Part shown: one piece after another, positions 38,301 through 53,300 of the stretch
How the letters are laid out: every line of letters starts with the position of its first letter
Position numbering within the stretch: position 1 is the first letter of the stretch
Assembly: GCA_911728455.2 (NCBI GenBank)
Contig: OU452221.1
Location: forward strand, 4,678,290 to 4,742,289
DNA from: Marthasterias glacialis
Taxonomy: Eukaryota; Echinodermata; Asteroidea; Forcipulatida; Asteriidae
Reading direction: 5' to 3'
DNA: 64,000 nt
The notes under the pieces: model-generated
Told to the model about the DNA's origin: nothing
Database searches by the model: none
Seen by the model: only the letters and a program-made list of their open reading frames with translations
Position numbers and translations under genes: made by a program

Positions 38301-41300
38301 ATCGCAGCTGTGGTTCGGTTGTGGCCATACACACGTGTCGGATACACATACTTACATGGTTTTCGTGAACAGTGGATTTAGTTTCATGGCCTTTTGAGCA
38401 GTGCCTTGAGTCCAAAGAACAATGCAGACAGGAACACTGTTAAACTACGTTTACACGACTGTTGTACAGGGACCATTGCTCTGGAATTTGCACCACCACA
38501 AATACGAAAACATTTAAACAAAACAAAGTTGGTGCAGTTGTATGAACTGCTGTATGTCAGAACAATGGCGGCAGGTTGTTTATTTTTCTAATGGGATTTT
38601 AACATGTCGGACTTTCATTGGCGTTGTAGGTGGGGCTTAATGGATTGGTCTATTCTCACCATTATCACAAAGAGACAATTTGGCCCATGTAGCAAAACTG
38701 TTCTGTTTTGAAAAAACATTTGAAGTTGAACCGTTCACCAATAAACATTTAATCTTTTGCTATAACAAGTGAAGCAGATATATTTTCAATCATACAAAAT
38801 GTCTGGCTTGGTGAAAACAGTTGCATTATGTTTCCAAATGAACCATTCACATGGTTTAAGCCTAGTAAAAAAACTGTATCAAGCCCAGTTCGTACTTCAC
38901 GCGAAAGCGAATGCGAAATGAATTTGGTGACGTAACAATTTTGGTGACATAACAATTCAGTACGCGCTGTTGGGTAACTGTATCGCAAGAAATTTGCTTC
39001 ACTTTTGGTTTTTGTGAACAGTGGATTTAGTTTCATGGCCTTTTGAGCAGTGCCTTGAGTCCAAAGAACAATGCAGACAGGAACAATGCGAAGTGAATTT
39101 GGTGACGTAACAATTTTGGTGACATAACAATTCAGTACACGTTGTTGGGAATTGTATCGCAAGAAATTTGCTTCACTTTTGCAATATGCGTTAAGTATGA
39201 ACCAGGCTTGAAAGGGGCACCAGGGCTTTCAACAAAGAACACTTTCCATATTGCTGAAATGTACGCTTTCATTTTGCTCAAATTTTTAATGGCATGACGT
39301 TTGGACCCTCATAGAGTTTTTGTGTGTTGGAGTTCCCTTGGTGATCCATTTTCTTTTGGTTTTTGGCTTTTTGCAGTCTGCAATAACTAACTCTTGGGGT
39401 TTTATCCAAATTGTTGAAGTTTTTGACGCAGATTTTTATTTGTCTCCCTACACCTCAGGGAAAGTCTAATCAGGACGGCCTTTCAGAGCTTGCAATTAGT
39501 AGTCACCGACTTCCTACCCATCATGCCTTGCTACTGCCTTCAAATCAGCGTTACGACAGCAGCCAAGTTTGGTCTCCAGCAAGAGGAGCTGAACATCAGT
39601 CTGACTGCTGTGGGACTCCTAGTAAGTTCATTTTAGTCCTTCTCGTGACTATCAATATTATTTTGTATTATTATTATTATATATTTGTTGGTAATGAAAC
39701 CAAGGGAGCCTCAAAAGTGCCTACGACTGTCACCCGTGGGCTTGAAGATACCTGAGTAGAGAAGATGCTGAAGAAATGTCAGTTTAAGATATGGGAGGAA
39801 AACCCTGACAGGGGAAAAACCCACGCAATCAGGTAGGGACTGAGAACCCAATCCACATGCATCGCTCCTGTCGGGGATTTGAAGCCCTGGGTTGTGAGTG
39901 TGTTTGTTTTTAGTCGACGGCTTTTTCGGAAAATGGCCTCCCCTGGGTGAACAGTAGAGAGGGCACTGTATTGTGAATGGCTCTTATTGGTACTGGTGTA
40001 AAATTTATAGACCTTGTGCAGGTGACGTCACCGACTGCTTGCAACCATTTTGGTGATCACCAACCCGAATTTCAGTCGCGTGCAACTGGTACAATTATCC
40101 GGTGTACGACGCAAGGTGCGTTATCGAGCCAATCACTGCAATCTTCTGCGTTACGCTAAATTATGTGCATAATGTTGCTGCGCGTTAGGTTGACACATTT
40201 GTTGATAGGTTTTGTGTAATTTTACCACATAAAATCTTCTTTGTACACTCAAAATTCAAAAATCTTCATTATGAAAGTAAGCTTGGTATAAGTAAATTCT
40301 TTAAGTGACATAGTAGTTTTCAGTTTTCGGAAACGATCACAAAACTCCCGCTCGAATCTGTTAAATATTTACAATAAGCATAAACCTTTTGTACTTTTCT
40401 TATGGCGAGATGATCACCAAAATGACAATGCTGGAAGCACGTGTGTGAACTGTGACACAAGGTGTATGTAGACTATTTTTATAAGATTACAACTTCTTTA
40501 TAATTTATTTATCATTACCAATTATGTATCACACCTTGAAAATATAAATACATCTGGCTTAATTCCTCCACAGTGGAACATCTCAGACTACCTCTACCAG
40601 AATAGGGACAAGATACGCGAGGGTCTAGAGAAGGAATCCCAAGACATTGAGGCTCAGCCGGAGGGCTGTGAGCAGCCAGTACCTCCCTTTGATGCCCTGT
40701 GGTTGACCCTGTACTCCCGGCTGGCCGACCTTTGCGTTGACCCACGACCCGCTGTCCGGAAGAGTGCTGGCCAGACACTATTCTCTACCATCAGTGCTCA
40801 TGGGGCACTCCTTAAGCTATCGACTTGGCAGATTGTACTGTGGCAGGTTGGTGAAATCACAAGCTTCACAAGAACAATTAAAACGTTTTTACAAGAGCTA
40901 GTTTTGGTCCCATATTTGTCTTTGATACAGCAACCCATTTACTCCTGGGTGAAGAGAAGCAATTATAGTTAAGTGTTTTGCTGAAGGACATAAATGCTAT
41001 GACTTGGATTCGAACCCAAACTCTAATGACTTGGCCACCAGAAATGGAGTCTGCTGCATTATTTTTATTATTATTATATCTTTGTGGTAATGAAACCAAG
41101 GGACCCTCAAAAGCGACTAGCACTGTGACACACAGGCCTGAGGATGACTGTGTAGAGAAGGTGGTGAAGAAATGGGTTTCAGATATGGGAGGAAAACCCC
41201 AAATAGGGACAACCCACTCAATCTTGATCCTCATGCAAGGCTGCAGTCAGGGATTCGAACCACGGTCCACAGAGGTGAAAGGCAGCAGTGGTGTAACTAG

Positions 41301-44300
41301 GGGTGGGGGGTGCACGTGCCTCCCCAATTAATGTTCGTGGCCCCCCCCCCAGTTGAAATCTAGACTTTTGAGATTAAAAATTACCAAAGTGACATGTTAC
41401 ATTTTCTAAGCTTTTATGTAGTCATTTCAATGTTTTTGTAAAAAAAAAAATTCTATTTACACACAGACATTTTACCTCCATGTCAGATTATCTTATAAAA
41501 AGAATTGTAAACGGCATAACGCGAGTACTGGAAAGGGGCTTGTTCAGGAAAAGTGAACATTTTTAATTGTCCAGAAGTGCCCCCCCTAGAAAAAAATGGT
41601 GCACCCCCCTTGTGCCTCCCTAAAATTTTACTCTGGCTTTGCCGCTGAAAGGCAGGGAAGAAACCACAATGCCCCAAAATAGACTGCCCACCATGTTGCA
41701 CCTTCAGTTGCTCCTGAGATTTATTTTTTTGGTTTAAATCCCATCTCTTTTGTTCTCGTTGCACCAGGTGCTTTTCCCGCTACTAGACAAAGTGAAGAAA
41801 CTCTCAGGCACGGCAGGTCAGGACAAAGTGGAAGGTGTTGTGAGCGGTAACATCTTGATCCACCACTCCAGGGACACGGCCGAGAAGCAGTGGGCAGAAA
41901 CCAAAGTGCTCACCCTCGCGGGGGTCGCCAGGGTCTTCAACACGTGGAGGCATGCCCTACTCGCTTTAGGTCAGCACTCGTATCATGCGAAAGTGAAACA
42001 AAAATAAGATTATTATTTCATGAAGGGGGGGGGGAATATTTTCCAATGATATTCAGGGGAAAGGAATAATTTTACATATGCTGGGAGGAAGTTCTTGTGA
42101 ATTTAAACTCAGCACATTAATCAGAAATATCTTCTTTTTTATGATTTTCTTTACTTAATATGTTGAAATTGGCCATTGTTAACCCGTATCTACCTTACTG
42201 TGGGATTTCCTGTGGAACACACAACACTGTCTAACTACAGGAAAACTTGTAGATGAACAATTAAGTTTGCGTCTTTCTTTATGCTCTCATTGCTAGTGGT
42301 GTCAGACGGAAAACATGGCAAAATATATATCATATTAAGGAGAATTATATGCTCTTTCTGACGGTATGTATTTTGTCTGGGGATGTTTGTTTGCAAGGCA
42401 GTGAATAATGAATAAAAGTTTATTGTAATGCAGCACTAAGCACTGCATGGGCGTGGGCATGAATAGCATTTATTTACTGTCACCAATCAGGCGGATATAC
42501 TTAACTTAATTTCAACATTTCAACATTTGCAATCGGTGTCTCTTGAAAAGAAAGTCAGCCGAGGTGCTTTTTTTTTTTTTTTAAGATGATGTTATCTCAA
42601 CTTGGATTTCAAGGAATGATTGAATTCTGATTAATATACTTCACAGGTGATTTTCCACGAGCCTGGGCGTTACTTCTTGAGCACATTGAAGCCTCGTCGC
42701 TGAGTCAGAGCAGTGAAGTGTCCCTGGCGGCCCTTAAGAGCTTTCAGGAAATCTTACAAATTCAGCCAGCCAAGATGCCAAAGTCACTCAAGTCTTCTAG
42801 TCAGGTTGCAACCGGCTTGCCCAACGACCTCCCAATACCGGGAGAGGAAAACATCAAGCGGACAAACCATAAAGACACTGTCCCAGACCAGACAAAGCCT
42901 GTCAATGGGGCCACGGCAACTCTGTCGTCGTCGTCCACGAGCAATAAAGACACATTTGATGATGCAGCGATGTGGGCGACGGCATGGCGTGTATGGCACA
43001 GCATCGGTACCACCAGCACCACGCCGCCCAGCTCCCGCACGGCCAACTCGCTCCCAACTCAGCCGTTCCTAACGGCGCTGGTGCAGATATTCCCGCCCTT
43101 GTTTGACCACATCAAGCCAAGGTTCGTCGCCGCTGATCTGCAGAAGCTGTGTACGGTGTTGCAGTGTGCGGTCTCGGTGCCAGTGCAGGCTGACGTGTCC
43201 GTCTTCATTATACCATCGTTGTCTGATTCGGATCTCACTCCGCTGCAAGAGGCAGTACTCCATTGTCTGTATGTTGTTCAACAGGTGAGTTATAAAACAC
43301 TCCCTCGCTGGTTTAAAGAGGCCTATAAGCCTTCTTTGTTACTGCAAGAGGGCGCCCTTTGGGATAGATTGGGGTCAAACCATGGAAATGGTGTGGTAAA
43401 CCAGATGCATGTAGACTTCTAATAAAGCAGTTAATATGCAACTCTACAGGCCAGTTCAAATCTTGTCGGAAGCAGTGGTCACCACAACGATTTAAAAGAT
43501 TTGTAATAATTGGATATAGAATATTATTTTTGGTTTTTTACTCTACACCAATGTGTGATACGCACTGTGTGATCAGTACTTTCCCCGAGTCCTGTGGAAA
43601 GGATTCGAACCCATGACCCCCTGCCAATCTAGAGCAGTTGTCCTGCCTGGTGACAAAAAGGCCATTTTGAATCCTGTAGTTCAAGAATTGTCTGTGTTTT
43701 TCTTCATGCCAATTTGATCAGGCCATAGGTGGTGGGTCCGAGTTCATGCAGTCCATGTATCCAGCAGTATTTGATCAACTCCTGACCTTTGTTACGTACT
43801 CGTGTCAAGCGCCCTCTTTTGGCCAGATTGAGACCAAGGTCGTCACTAAAGCATCATCCAAGCAGGTCAGTTGTTCATTCTGTGTTAATATATCATTGCT
43901 TTTATGCATTTTTGATAAGATGAAAAATGTTGATTATATGGTTAATCTCTTTGAATCAAGATAAGGTACATCATCGGAACTGCTTGCAAAACTCTCTGCA
44001 ACTGGAACGCTTACCCTATTTGAGTCGGTATATGGTTGGTGATGCTTGAAGAAATGCTGCAGCTGGTATGCTGTGAAACTGTCATGTCTAGCACAGCATT
44101 GAAAGTCAATTTGTCCAGTGTTAGTGTGTAATTGTATCTTTAAAACCAGAGTTTCATTTTGTATTCTGAATTATTCTAAGTGGATTTTTCTCCTTGTATG
44201 TCTCTTTTCTAATCATTTCATGACAAATTAATATATCCTGTTTCTCTTTGTCAAGCTCCTGAAATCCTTTCTATAACAAACTTCATTTTTCCCATACTTC

Positions 44301-47300
44301 TTTTCTTCGCATCCGTTCTCTGTCGCATTTTCATCCTTTCTAATAAATTATAGAGTTATCTGTGCATTTTTTATGTGAAAAACAATTTTGTGGATTGTTG
44401 TGGGCAAGAAGACACGTGCACTGGGCCCTACTGGCCACTTAGATTACACATTTTCTAAGGTAGATTAACTACAGTTAAGACATTGTTTATTTAATTATGA
44501 TATATAGCGGGTCTTGGCCGAACGGTTTAGAGCACCGAACTCAAGCTCTGGTGTTTCTGATCAGCAGAGTGTGGGTTTGAGTTGCGGTCTTGACACCTGT
44601 GTCGTGTAGCAAGAAACTTCAAACCATTATTGCTTCGTCCTTTAGATGGGACATATAGCAGTATGTCCCGTGTGTTGTGTAATGCACGTCAAAGAACCCA
44701 GAAGGGGTTCTCCCCAGTTTTTCTGGCAGTGGAAGGTGAACGGGCTGCAGCACCTTGTAACTTGTAAACCATTACAAGGTGCTACATAAATGGGTTGAAA
44801 ACATAGCTCTGCTTATTCTGTTAACCTTCGCAGCATCCGCGAGACAAAAAATAATCCAATTGTTACCAAATATGGTCATAATTTTTTTTTTAATGGGCCA
44901 ATAAGGCCAAGATTCCATGTGAACCTCACCCCTGGTATACCCCACAAGCCTGTTGACTCCCATTGGCCAGACCCTAACCACTGCAGAGTAAGGAGTGTTG
45001 AAAGACAGCAGCCACCTGTCTCAGTGTAGTAATTGATTGACCCCTGTGCCAAGAATTCCCTTGGCACAGGTCAGTATGCAATTTGTGAAAACAGCTTGTG
45101 CGGCACGTGGATCTTAAATAACACAAGTCTAAGTCTTGACTAGCACTCCAATTCACCCCCCCCCCCACAGTGATTTATAATGGCTTTGGGCTTGCAGGGT
45201 GGGTTATTGACCTTAAAGACAGAGTGGACGAAATTTTAACCTCCTGGATCCAGCAAAGTTGTTGATTAATGTGGTTGCTGCGAGGGTTTTAATAATGAGC
45301 CCTTTGACACACCCCTTGGGGTGTGATTAAAGCACTTTATCCAATCAGATTGCTCAACGGGAGTGTGATAATAAACCATATCATACTCCCAGTAGTCTAT
45401 ATTGCACATTCATAGTCTAAATTTGCACATTGCACGTTTTGCTCTTCATCAAAGTTGTATTATCTTCCAGTTGACTGGAAGATAAATTCGTTATCACACT
45501 CGCGCCTGTGGATTACGGGAAAATGTAGTGCGTCTGCGTCCCATATCCCCCCGAGACCGAAGGCGCAGAAGCGCTGTATTTTCCCGTATTCCACTCGCGC
45601 TTATAATAAAAGAATCCAGTGTTATTATAAAAATTAATAAAAACGCTAACATTAATTTTAGTATTCAAAGCTTGTAAACACAAAAGACGGCGCTCTGCTG
45701 TAGCCAGCTTGGATTGGATCTGAGCCAAAGACATCCTACATCTGCCTACAAATTTGTGAAGACATTTTTCAGGTGTCATTTTAGGCATACCGACTGCAGT
45801 AAGAAAACAGCAAACAGAAACCAGTCTACCGTCTGGAAGCTGTTTGGAAGATTTACTCTGGTGACTAGCGACGACCCCTCCCATGTTTGTCTAGTGTGTT
45901 ATTATGTTGTAATATCTGTCTTACCTCTCCGAGACAGGCATGGTATTCTCCCTATTTTAATCTGATGTCTGATATGATATCCCCTGATATGCCCCTCTGA
46001 AAATCAAATTTTTATTAAAGTCTTTAAAAATGCCTATCAACTCTTAAACAGATAGGTCGACCCTTGTTCTCAATAAAACTGATTTTTTTTAAGGGTCATA
46101 CAAAATGCCAGATACCACCACAGGTCTTTCAGCTCAGACCGTTCACGAGCCCACCGAGACCGAAACTGCTTGGTTATTTTTTAACTGACTTTAAGGAAGA
46201 TTTTTTGACATGAATATCAATGTAAAATATAAACAACCGATTCGCCTAGCCGCCGTAGGTTTATAAGCTTGCCGCCAGGCATGACCGCCTCGCTTATAAA
46301 CCTCCCACGATAGTATCATGGTGTCATAGCAGAGCATCCATTCTTTAAACGCCCAGCTCAACATTGGTAAAGAGTCTGTAAATGCTTCCATTCTTTGCAC
46401 AAGTAATCAAATCAACCTGTGTAAATTTCGGCTCATTTCAGTGTTTCATTTGTGAGAAAACGGTAAAAATGCGTTTGGCGTTTTTCTATGCATCCTTAGG
46501 CAGAGTTTTTGTCTCAAAAGATGAAAATTCATTTTCGTTCAAAAACGATTACACTTCCGGCAGAAATATGTATAGGAAAATTGTCTGCCATCATTATCTT
46601 TATACCATGTACGGTATATGTAAATCTGTTCAAAATGGACGTTTTTCGTTCTTACCAATGTTGAGCTGGGGCTTTTAACGAGGCGGATTGCCTTATCATG
46701 ATACGTGACCACCTCACTTATAAGCTATGGTGCATAGTCGATTCGGGTATTAATGTATAAATAGGTTAGTTTTTAATACGGACCATCAAAAAAAATGTGG
46801 ACTGTCAGACAAGATCGTGAGTTTTCTCAGCCCACTGCTAAAAATCACTCTATCCCGTTGGTAAGTGGTGACGTTTTAGAGCTGGAAGTGCAATGTAAAC
46901 GAATGGTATACATACATGTACATGAACATTCGTTACACTGCATTTCCGGCTCCAAAACATCATCACTTACCAACAGGATTGGCCCAGTGGTCCTGAGAGT
47001 ATTTTGAGTATTAATTTGTTTTAATAATTTGGTTTTTGTGGAAATAATTTTCATAAAGCCATTATTAAGAAGGCAAGTTGAATATAAGTATGTAATTTTT
47101 GAGTAAATCACTGTATATTTCTTGTAGTTTCCTCTCAAGGAGTAACAAACATTGGTGTTCTTTTTTGTCCCCATCCTATCCACACGTGGATCTGTGTAGT
47201 TTGATCGGGCAATCTTTGAATGGAAGGTACTGTATCCCCCCCTTAAACAAATCATAACATCGTATGTGCTGTGTGTCATTCCACCCCATAAAATTTTCAT

Positions 47301-50300
47301 TACTCGGAGCTGCTTGCACCTATCATGTAGCCTGGTTTCACACATTCTGCATGTTTTTGTTTTTTTTTCTGCCTGTCGGTAAAATGGAATTGGTTTTTTT
47401 TTTTTTAGCATTTTCCTTTCCCAAATAAGTATGCAAATCGAAGACTACATTGCTGATGTGACTGGCCGCTTTCGTTTGATCTTTGTTTCTCGTTCTCTTT
47501 TTGGTTATATATTTATTTATTTATTTATTTATTTTTTTTAGATTGCAGTACAGCATTGATTTTCAAAGAACTCAGGCTCATTCCTGATTTCAGGTTTTTT
47601 CATTGACCTCCCTTGGTCTTCAGATTTTCTCGAAAGAGACGAACTTGCCATCACAGAGATGAAATACTCTGCTCTTGCTCTAGTCAAACCTGTAGATTTT
47701 CTATTGGTGATGTGGAGAGTCTATACACTAATCCGAACAGCTCATTCGTGGTGGTTTACACCACCGCAGCTATGGCCGCCGCTCGCGCCTGTGACGCAAC
47801 AATAGCGCATCAGCCGCACATATGTACCAATCGGCATGGAGGATTCACAGTGCGTGTGCGGCAGCCATAGCGTGCGGCAGCCATAGCTGCGGTAGTTCAA
47901 ACCACCATGGATGAGCTGCTCGAAATAGTGTATGAACCTCTGAAATATTACTTTCATCAGGAAGCTTTATCTCCAAACATAGAGGATATTGTTATCCAAT
48001 GTTTCGGATTGTTCATTTCCGTACAATCTCACCCATGAACAATGTCATGATGGTTTAATAGGCTTTCAGAATCTGACTTCAATTAATGTTAGTGGAAACA
48101 CCAATTATTCTGGGATATTTCTGCCTGAAGTGCTCTCATGGAAAGACGATAACTGAATATACCAAATCAAAAAGAGGTCATTTTTGTATTTATTATGTAA
48201 ACATCTGATTGTGCAATTGCTATACATAGTTTTGCTGTTTTTTGGGTTTTTTTTCTTGTTTTCTGTTTTTTTTTCTTCAAAAATTTCACTTTTGAAAACT
48301 CTTATTCAGTGCCTTCTTTCAAAAGCAGAAAATTAACCATTGCTTCGGGGAAGTATTTTGCTTCATGCAGTCTGAATTAAATGAGAAATGCTGCTCATTT
48401 TGAATGAAGTATCAGTAACACATAAGAGACCGAAGTAGCCGCAAGTGGCTTGTACAAAAATGCCCATAGTGGCCACAAACGGCCGCAAGATTTGACCTTC
48501 TTCTACTCAACCTAAAATGTCATGGTAAAGGTCACGTCCTGCATTGAAAACTTGTCCGTTGTTTCGCAAATAGACAAACAAAACATAAGTTCTTTTTCAT
48601 ACCCGTTGTCTGGGAATTTTTATTGGGAAAATCTTGTCAACAAAATCGGCAATATTAGCAATGTCTGGATGCATAGTAATGAGTACACAGAAATTATCGC
48701 TCTCCGGAGGGCTTTAAACAGTGAGGGAATGGTACCAAGTTGAAGCCTAGTAGGCACTAGTTGAACTCAACCAATTAAACATTCCCCGATCTACCAAAAG
48801 GGACACTGCAAGATACAAATTGAGTATTTTATGATTTGGAATAGTGCAGTCATGTTTTGAATGTGCAGTAGTCAGTACTCCAGACCAATTCCATCCCGTT
48901 TAATTCCGTTAGCTGTGACCATCAACCCCTCTAAAAATGTGTAATATTTGGTTGGTATGCATGTCAACAATGTAGATGGGACCAATTTCACAGAGCTGCT
49001 TTAAGCACAAACAAGTAGCTTAGCTCAGTAAAACTATGCTTACCAGAATAAGCTTACCAGCCAAAATACCATTATACATGAGTTATCCGTGACTGGTATC
49101 CTGCTTGTTTGTGCTGAGCAGACAATACTCTTGTGAAAGCAGTGTTTGCTGCTTAAGCAGCTCCATGAAATTGGACCCTGTACATGATGGTGTGGTAGAG
49201 TAGGTAGAGTGAATGGTGTGTGCTGAGCCACTATCATGTTAGCTTGCACAAAAGTTATGGTAATTGCAGTATTAAATACTACAAGGTACTAAAAGAACGA
49301 CACAGCATTCTTTGATTGAATTTAGACATGGGGGGGGGGAATAAAAAAAATGCCACTTCCAACATCACCAATTTACATCCAACACAACCGTAACATTCAG
49401 ACAAGATTGATGGTGTTACCTCATTGCACTTGCCCAGAAATAAAGTTTTGAATCACATTATTTTCTTTGACCAGATCAACTAGTTGCATAAACGATGAGC
49501 ACTGCAAATGTTTGGCAGATATAATAATCAGGGATAAAGAATATTATTTCTGGTTTTACCCTTACACCGATTTGTGATAAGCACTGTGCTTACTGAGTTC
49601 TACGGTGGAAAAAATCCACAGGCATACCACTCTGGTGGGATTCAAGCTCACTATAAATGTTAGCCACGTTTGGGTAAAATAAAAGAACTACTTCAACAAA
49701 ATTGTGTGTGAAAGTTCAAAGAGGACAGCACCCTTTTAAAGTATTAAAACAAACCCATTTTAGTATACACTTGTACATAGACAACTTCGCAAATACTTTT
49801 TACACGTAGTACAGTTATATAGGGGTGCACGCATCAAACCGCGGAACGAGGTGCATGCTGGTCTAGATAACGACAAATTGTGTCCCCATATCACTGTATT
49901 GCGCATAAAAAGTATTTCCGAAGTTGTCTATGTAGATACTAGACTTGGAGATTCAAGGATGTACGCAAGAATTTGTTGATGGACAATGAGGCCGTGACCA
50001 GGGAAAAAGAGACATAAGGCCCCGGCCTCTCTGTGTGTAATTCCAGGATTGAAATGTGTCGTTAAATACACATATATACACATATAATACTGTAGTTCAT
50101 AACCCATCAGTTCAACTTGAATGCATGGACCATACATGTAGTTGTACATGTGAGGCTACATAACATGTATATTTGTTACCGTTAAACAAATTAGATTGTA
50201 GTTTATTGCTACCATCCCATGCCCCCCCCCCCTCCCCTGTAAAAACATAGAATGGGAGACTTTTGAGGACACTAGGTGGCAGCAGACTTACCAGGTATAT

Positions 50301-53300
50301 CCATTGTTCTCTGAAATGAGCGCATGCTCATAACTACGTTAACAATGACAGTTTACCTGGTGGGTCTGTTGTTATTTATTGTTCCAAAGTCTTCTATTGT
50401 TGTGCAATTTGTTTTTGGCAGTCAGAGTTTGTGCTTGTATAGAACATTGTATAGAGTCTTAACGCTAACATGCAAACATCCTCAAACTATTTGGTTTCTT
50501 TGGCAAGAGACAAGTATGTGTTATTGTGACAATTGATTTTAAGTACTAAACTTTTTTTTTCATTGCCCTGGTGCCCCTTGAAATGTTCCAGTAGAATTTT
50601 ACATTTTCCTCAAGAGGTGCCCTTTATCAATGAGAAACTGCTAGGCCCTTACGGGAACACAAAAATCAGACCTGTTTTTTGTCATCATTTGCGTTGTATT
50701 GGCGCTTAGAAGTTTAGCTCAGCAAGATGTTACTTCTTTTTTTCTTTTTTCTTTTTATTATAGACTGTGTAAGTCTCGCGCGTATTCGAATATTTTTGGG
50801 ACCATTTTGGTCCCACACACATTGCTGTAACTGTGTGAAGGAAACAAAATCATGCGCTTTAATGGACCCTTATGTTCGAATACGCGCGAGACTTATTGAT
50901 TGTTGTGTGTCTGTGCATTTGATGTGAGGTCAGCTGTTAAGCAGCAATATCTGTATTGAAAACACTGAAAAGGGGCTTGTTTAGGAAAAATACAAACTGA
51001 AACTACAGTTTTTTCTAATTGGCCAAAAGTGCCCCCCCCTAGGAAAAATGGTGCCCCCCCCCTTGTGCCCCCCTAGAATTGTACCCTAGTTACGGCGCTG
51101 CACACATCTGAGAGCAATGCATATAGACCAATCCCTTTTTTTAGCATTTCCATCCTGTACCCGTTTTTACCAACCATTCCTGGGATGCAATTATGCTCGA
51201 TTTCGCATTGTGTGTAGATTTTTTATCTCACGTCGAGTTGGCATATACATAGTTGCGTCAACATCTTCACTCTAGAGTGCGTGTAATGCTTGTTTGTTAA
51301 ATAAAGGCTGGGCGCAATGTATGGTTTAGTACCTACCGAGTAATGACAACACATGATTGTCCCTTGGATTTGTCAAATACCCCCGGTTAGTCTGCACCCC
51401 CAAAAGTTTTCATTGTTACTCAATTATCATCTGAGCACACATTCCTCACAGACTCCTCACCAAAATGGCAATACCAGAAGCATCTCAGAGACTGTAACGA
51501 AATGTTGTCGCACCATTTGTATGCAAGTTTTTTTTCTGGTTTTGGATCATACAATGTTAAAAGAAAAGAGAGACGCACCCAAAAAAAAAAAACCTTCTCC
51601 AAAACGGGTAGGTTGATTTGACTCTGGACATTGTTGGCTCGAGATGGTTGTAACCTCAAGCAACCCCATCATGTCTTGATAAGACATCAAGGGTGCACCT
51701 TGCTCTTAGGCTTCAACTTGGGCTCTGTCGAGAATTTTGAAAATGTGCACTTTTGTTACTGGACTTCAAACAGGCACACAGAGCCTTAGCCGATGGGCTT
51801 AAGCCTTAGGGTTTCGATAATGGCCTGTGTACCCTCTCATCTTCACCCTTGGTGGGATTCAGAGAAAGAGCGCATTCATTCCAATCCTCAGTCTTCCAAG
51901 ACATACATCCTACAACTAACCCGTGAAAATTTCATCACACTAGGTACCGATGTTGACCGGAAAACAGCACACGATGGTAAAAACATTTCCATGCTTCTAA
52001 GCTTTCGCATAATCGTGTTGACATTCAACTACCAAATGGAAACTTTGAGTTTCTTAATCATTGTTGAGGGTGAAACTAAAACAGCCCTAACATTTCTGTT
52101 TCGGAGTGACTGGTACTTGTGCTAATGCTGCATAATTACTGCTTGGGATTACTAATTGGTTTACTACTAATAGCTATGGGTGTTGCTAATAATAGTTATT
52201 CTCAAAAAAAAAGTAAGGGATGTTCTACTGTGGCTACCGGTTAACTGAGGTTGAACAAAAACTTAGTGATAGAATAACAAATTTACCAAAAGTGCACACT
52301 AACGTCATTGATGTCAAGATAATGTCAACTTGGCTCACATGAATAATACATGCAAACTTTTTAATTATTTTTTTTTTTACTTTGTGCTCCAAAAATCATA
52401 CATTTTTGTAAATTTTCAATTAAACTCCTTAGTTTCAAAGCGATAAACGATTTAGAAAAACTTAAGTGAAAATTTCCTTGGGTTGTTTTTGTGTATTTCA
52501 TGATGACACATACCTTATGCATAGACTCGCTCACAAATCATTTTAACCAAAACTCAACATTTCCTTTGCAAAATGATAGCTAGGACTGTTCTCGGTTTGA
52601 TTCAAACTCCATCAACATCCCTCAATTCATCTTTTCATTGGGAAAAAAATATGTGGCAAATCCGTCGGGTGTGGAAAAAGGAAAGTTTCCACCCCATCTA
52701 TGTTTTCCTTCACCATTTTCTGTGTGTCCATGTGTGTCTCATTACTGCCCAGAACAATCAGAGCCAAACTGCACAGCACTTCTTGCCGTCCATGCTTATT
52801 TTGGCGTGAAATTCTCCATAACATTCATGTGTATGTGACGTCCCACGCCCAAATCAGGCACTTCTCATGAATAGTGAAATGGCATTAAAAGTGAAGACGA
52901 GCGAAACATCAGCCGTGATATCTACGTGATGTGATGTCTTAAACATTCTAATTGTAGACACTAATTAGGTGTTATTTGAAAGCTCTAATTCTCATCGATC
53001 AGACGAGCAAATAAACCCAGTTTTGAGTTTTGGCAGGGAGTGCGTGGTTTCAGCATGGAGCGTCACATACGTGTGTCTTTTGAGTGAGCCAGGCAATTCA
53101 GCTAGCTAGTGCACTTGCATTCCTTCACATAACCTAGGTGGTAGATACTCGTTAATACATTAAGCTCATCAGTTTGTAAGCTCAAAATGTCTTGGTTAGC
53201 AACGCTGTAGAATTGGCCCTTGCTGGTGTCACACCTTTACAGTTGAGGTATTATGTTAAAGGGGCTGTGTCGTCATGATTATAGCAGGCCTGTGGCTGTG

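Noticed and set aside
42713..43072. Second-frame protein over MON2 exon 22
   Set aside because: Shadow frame of the conserved exon; the MON2 frame has the family match and correct phases.
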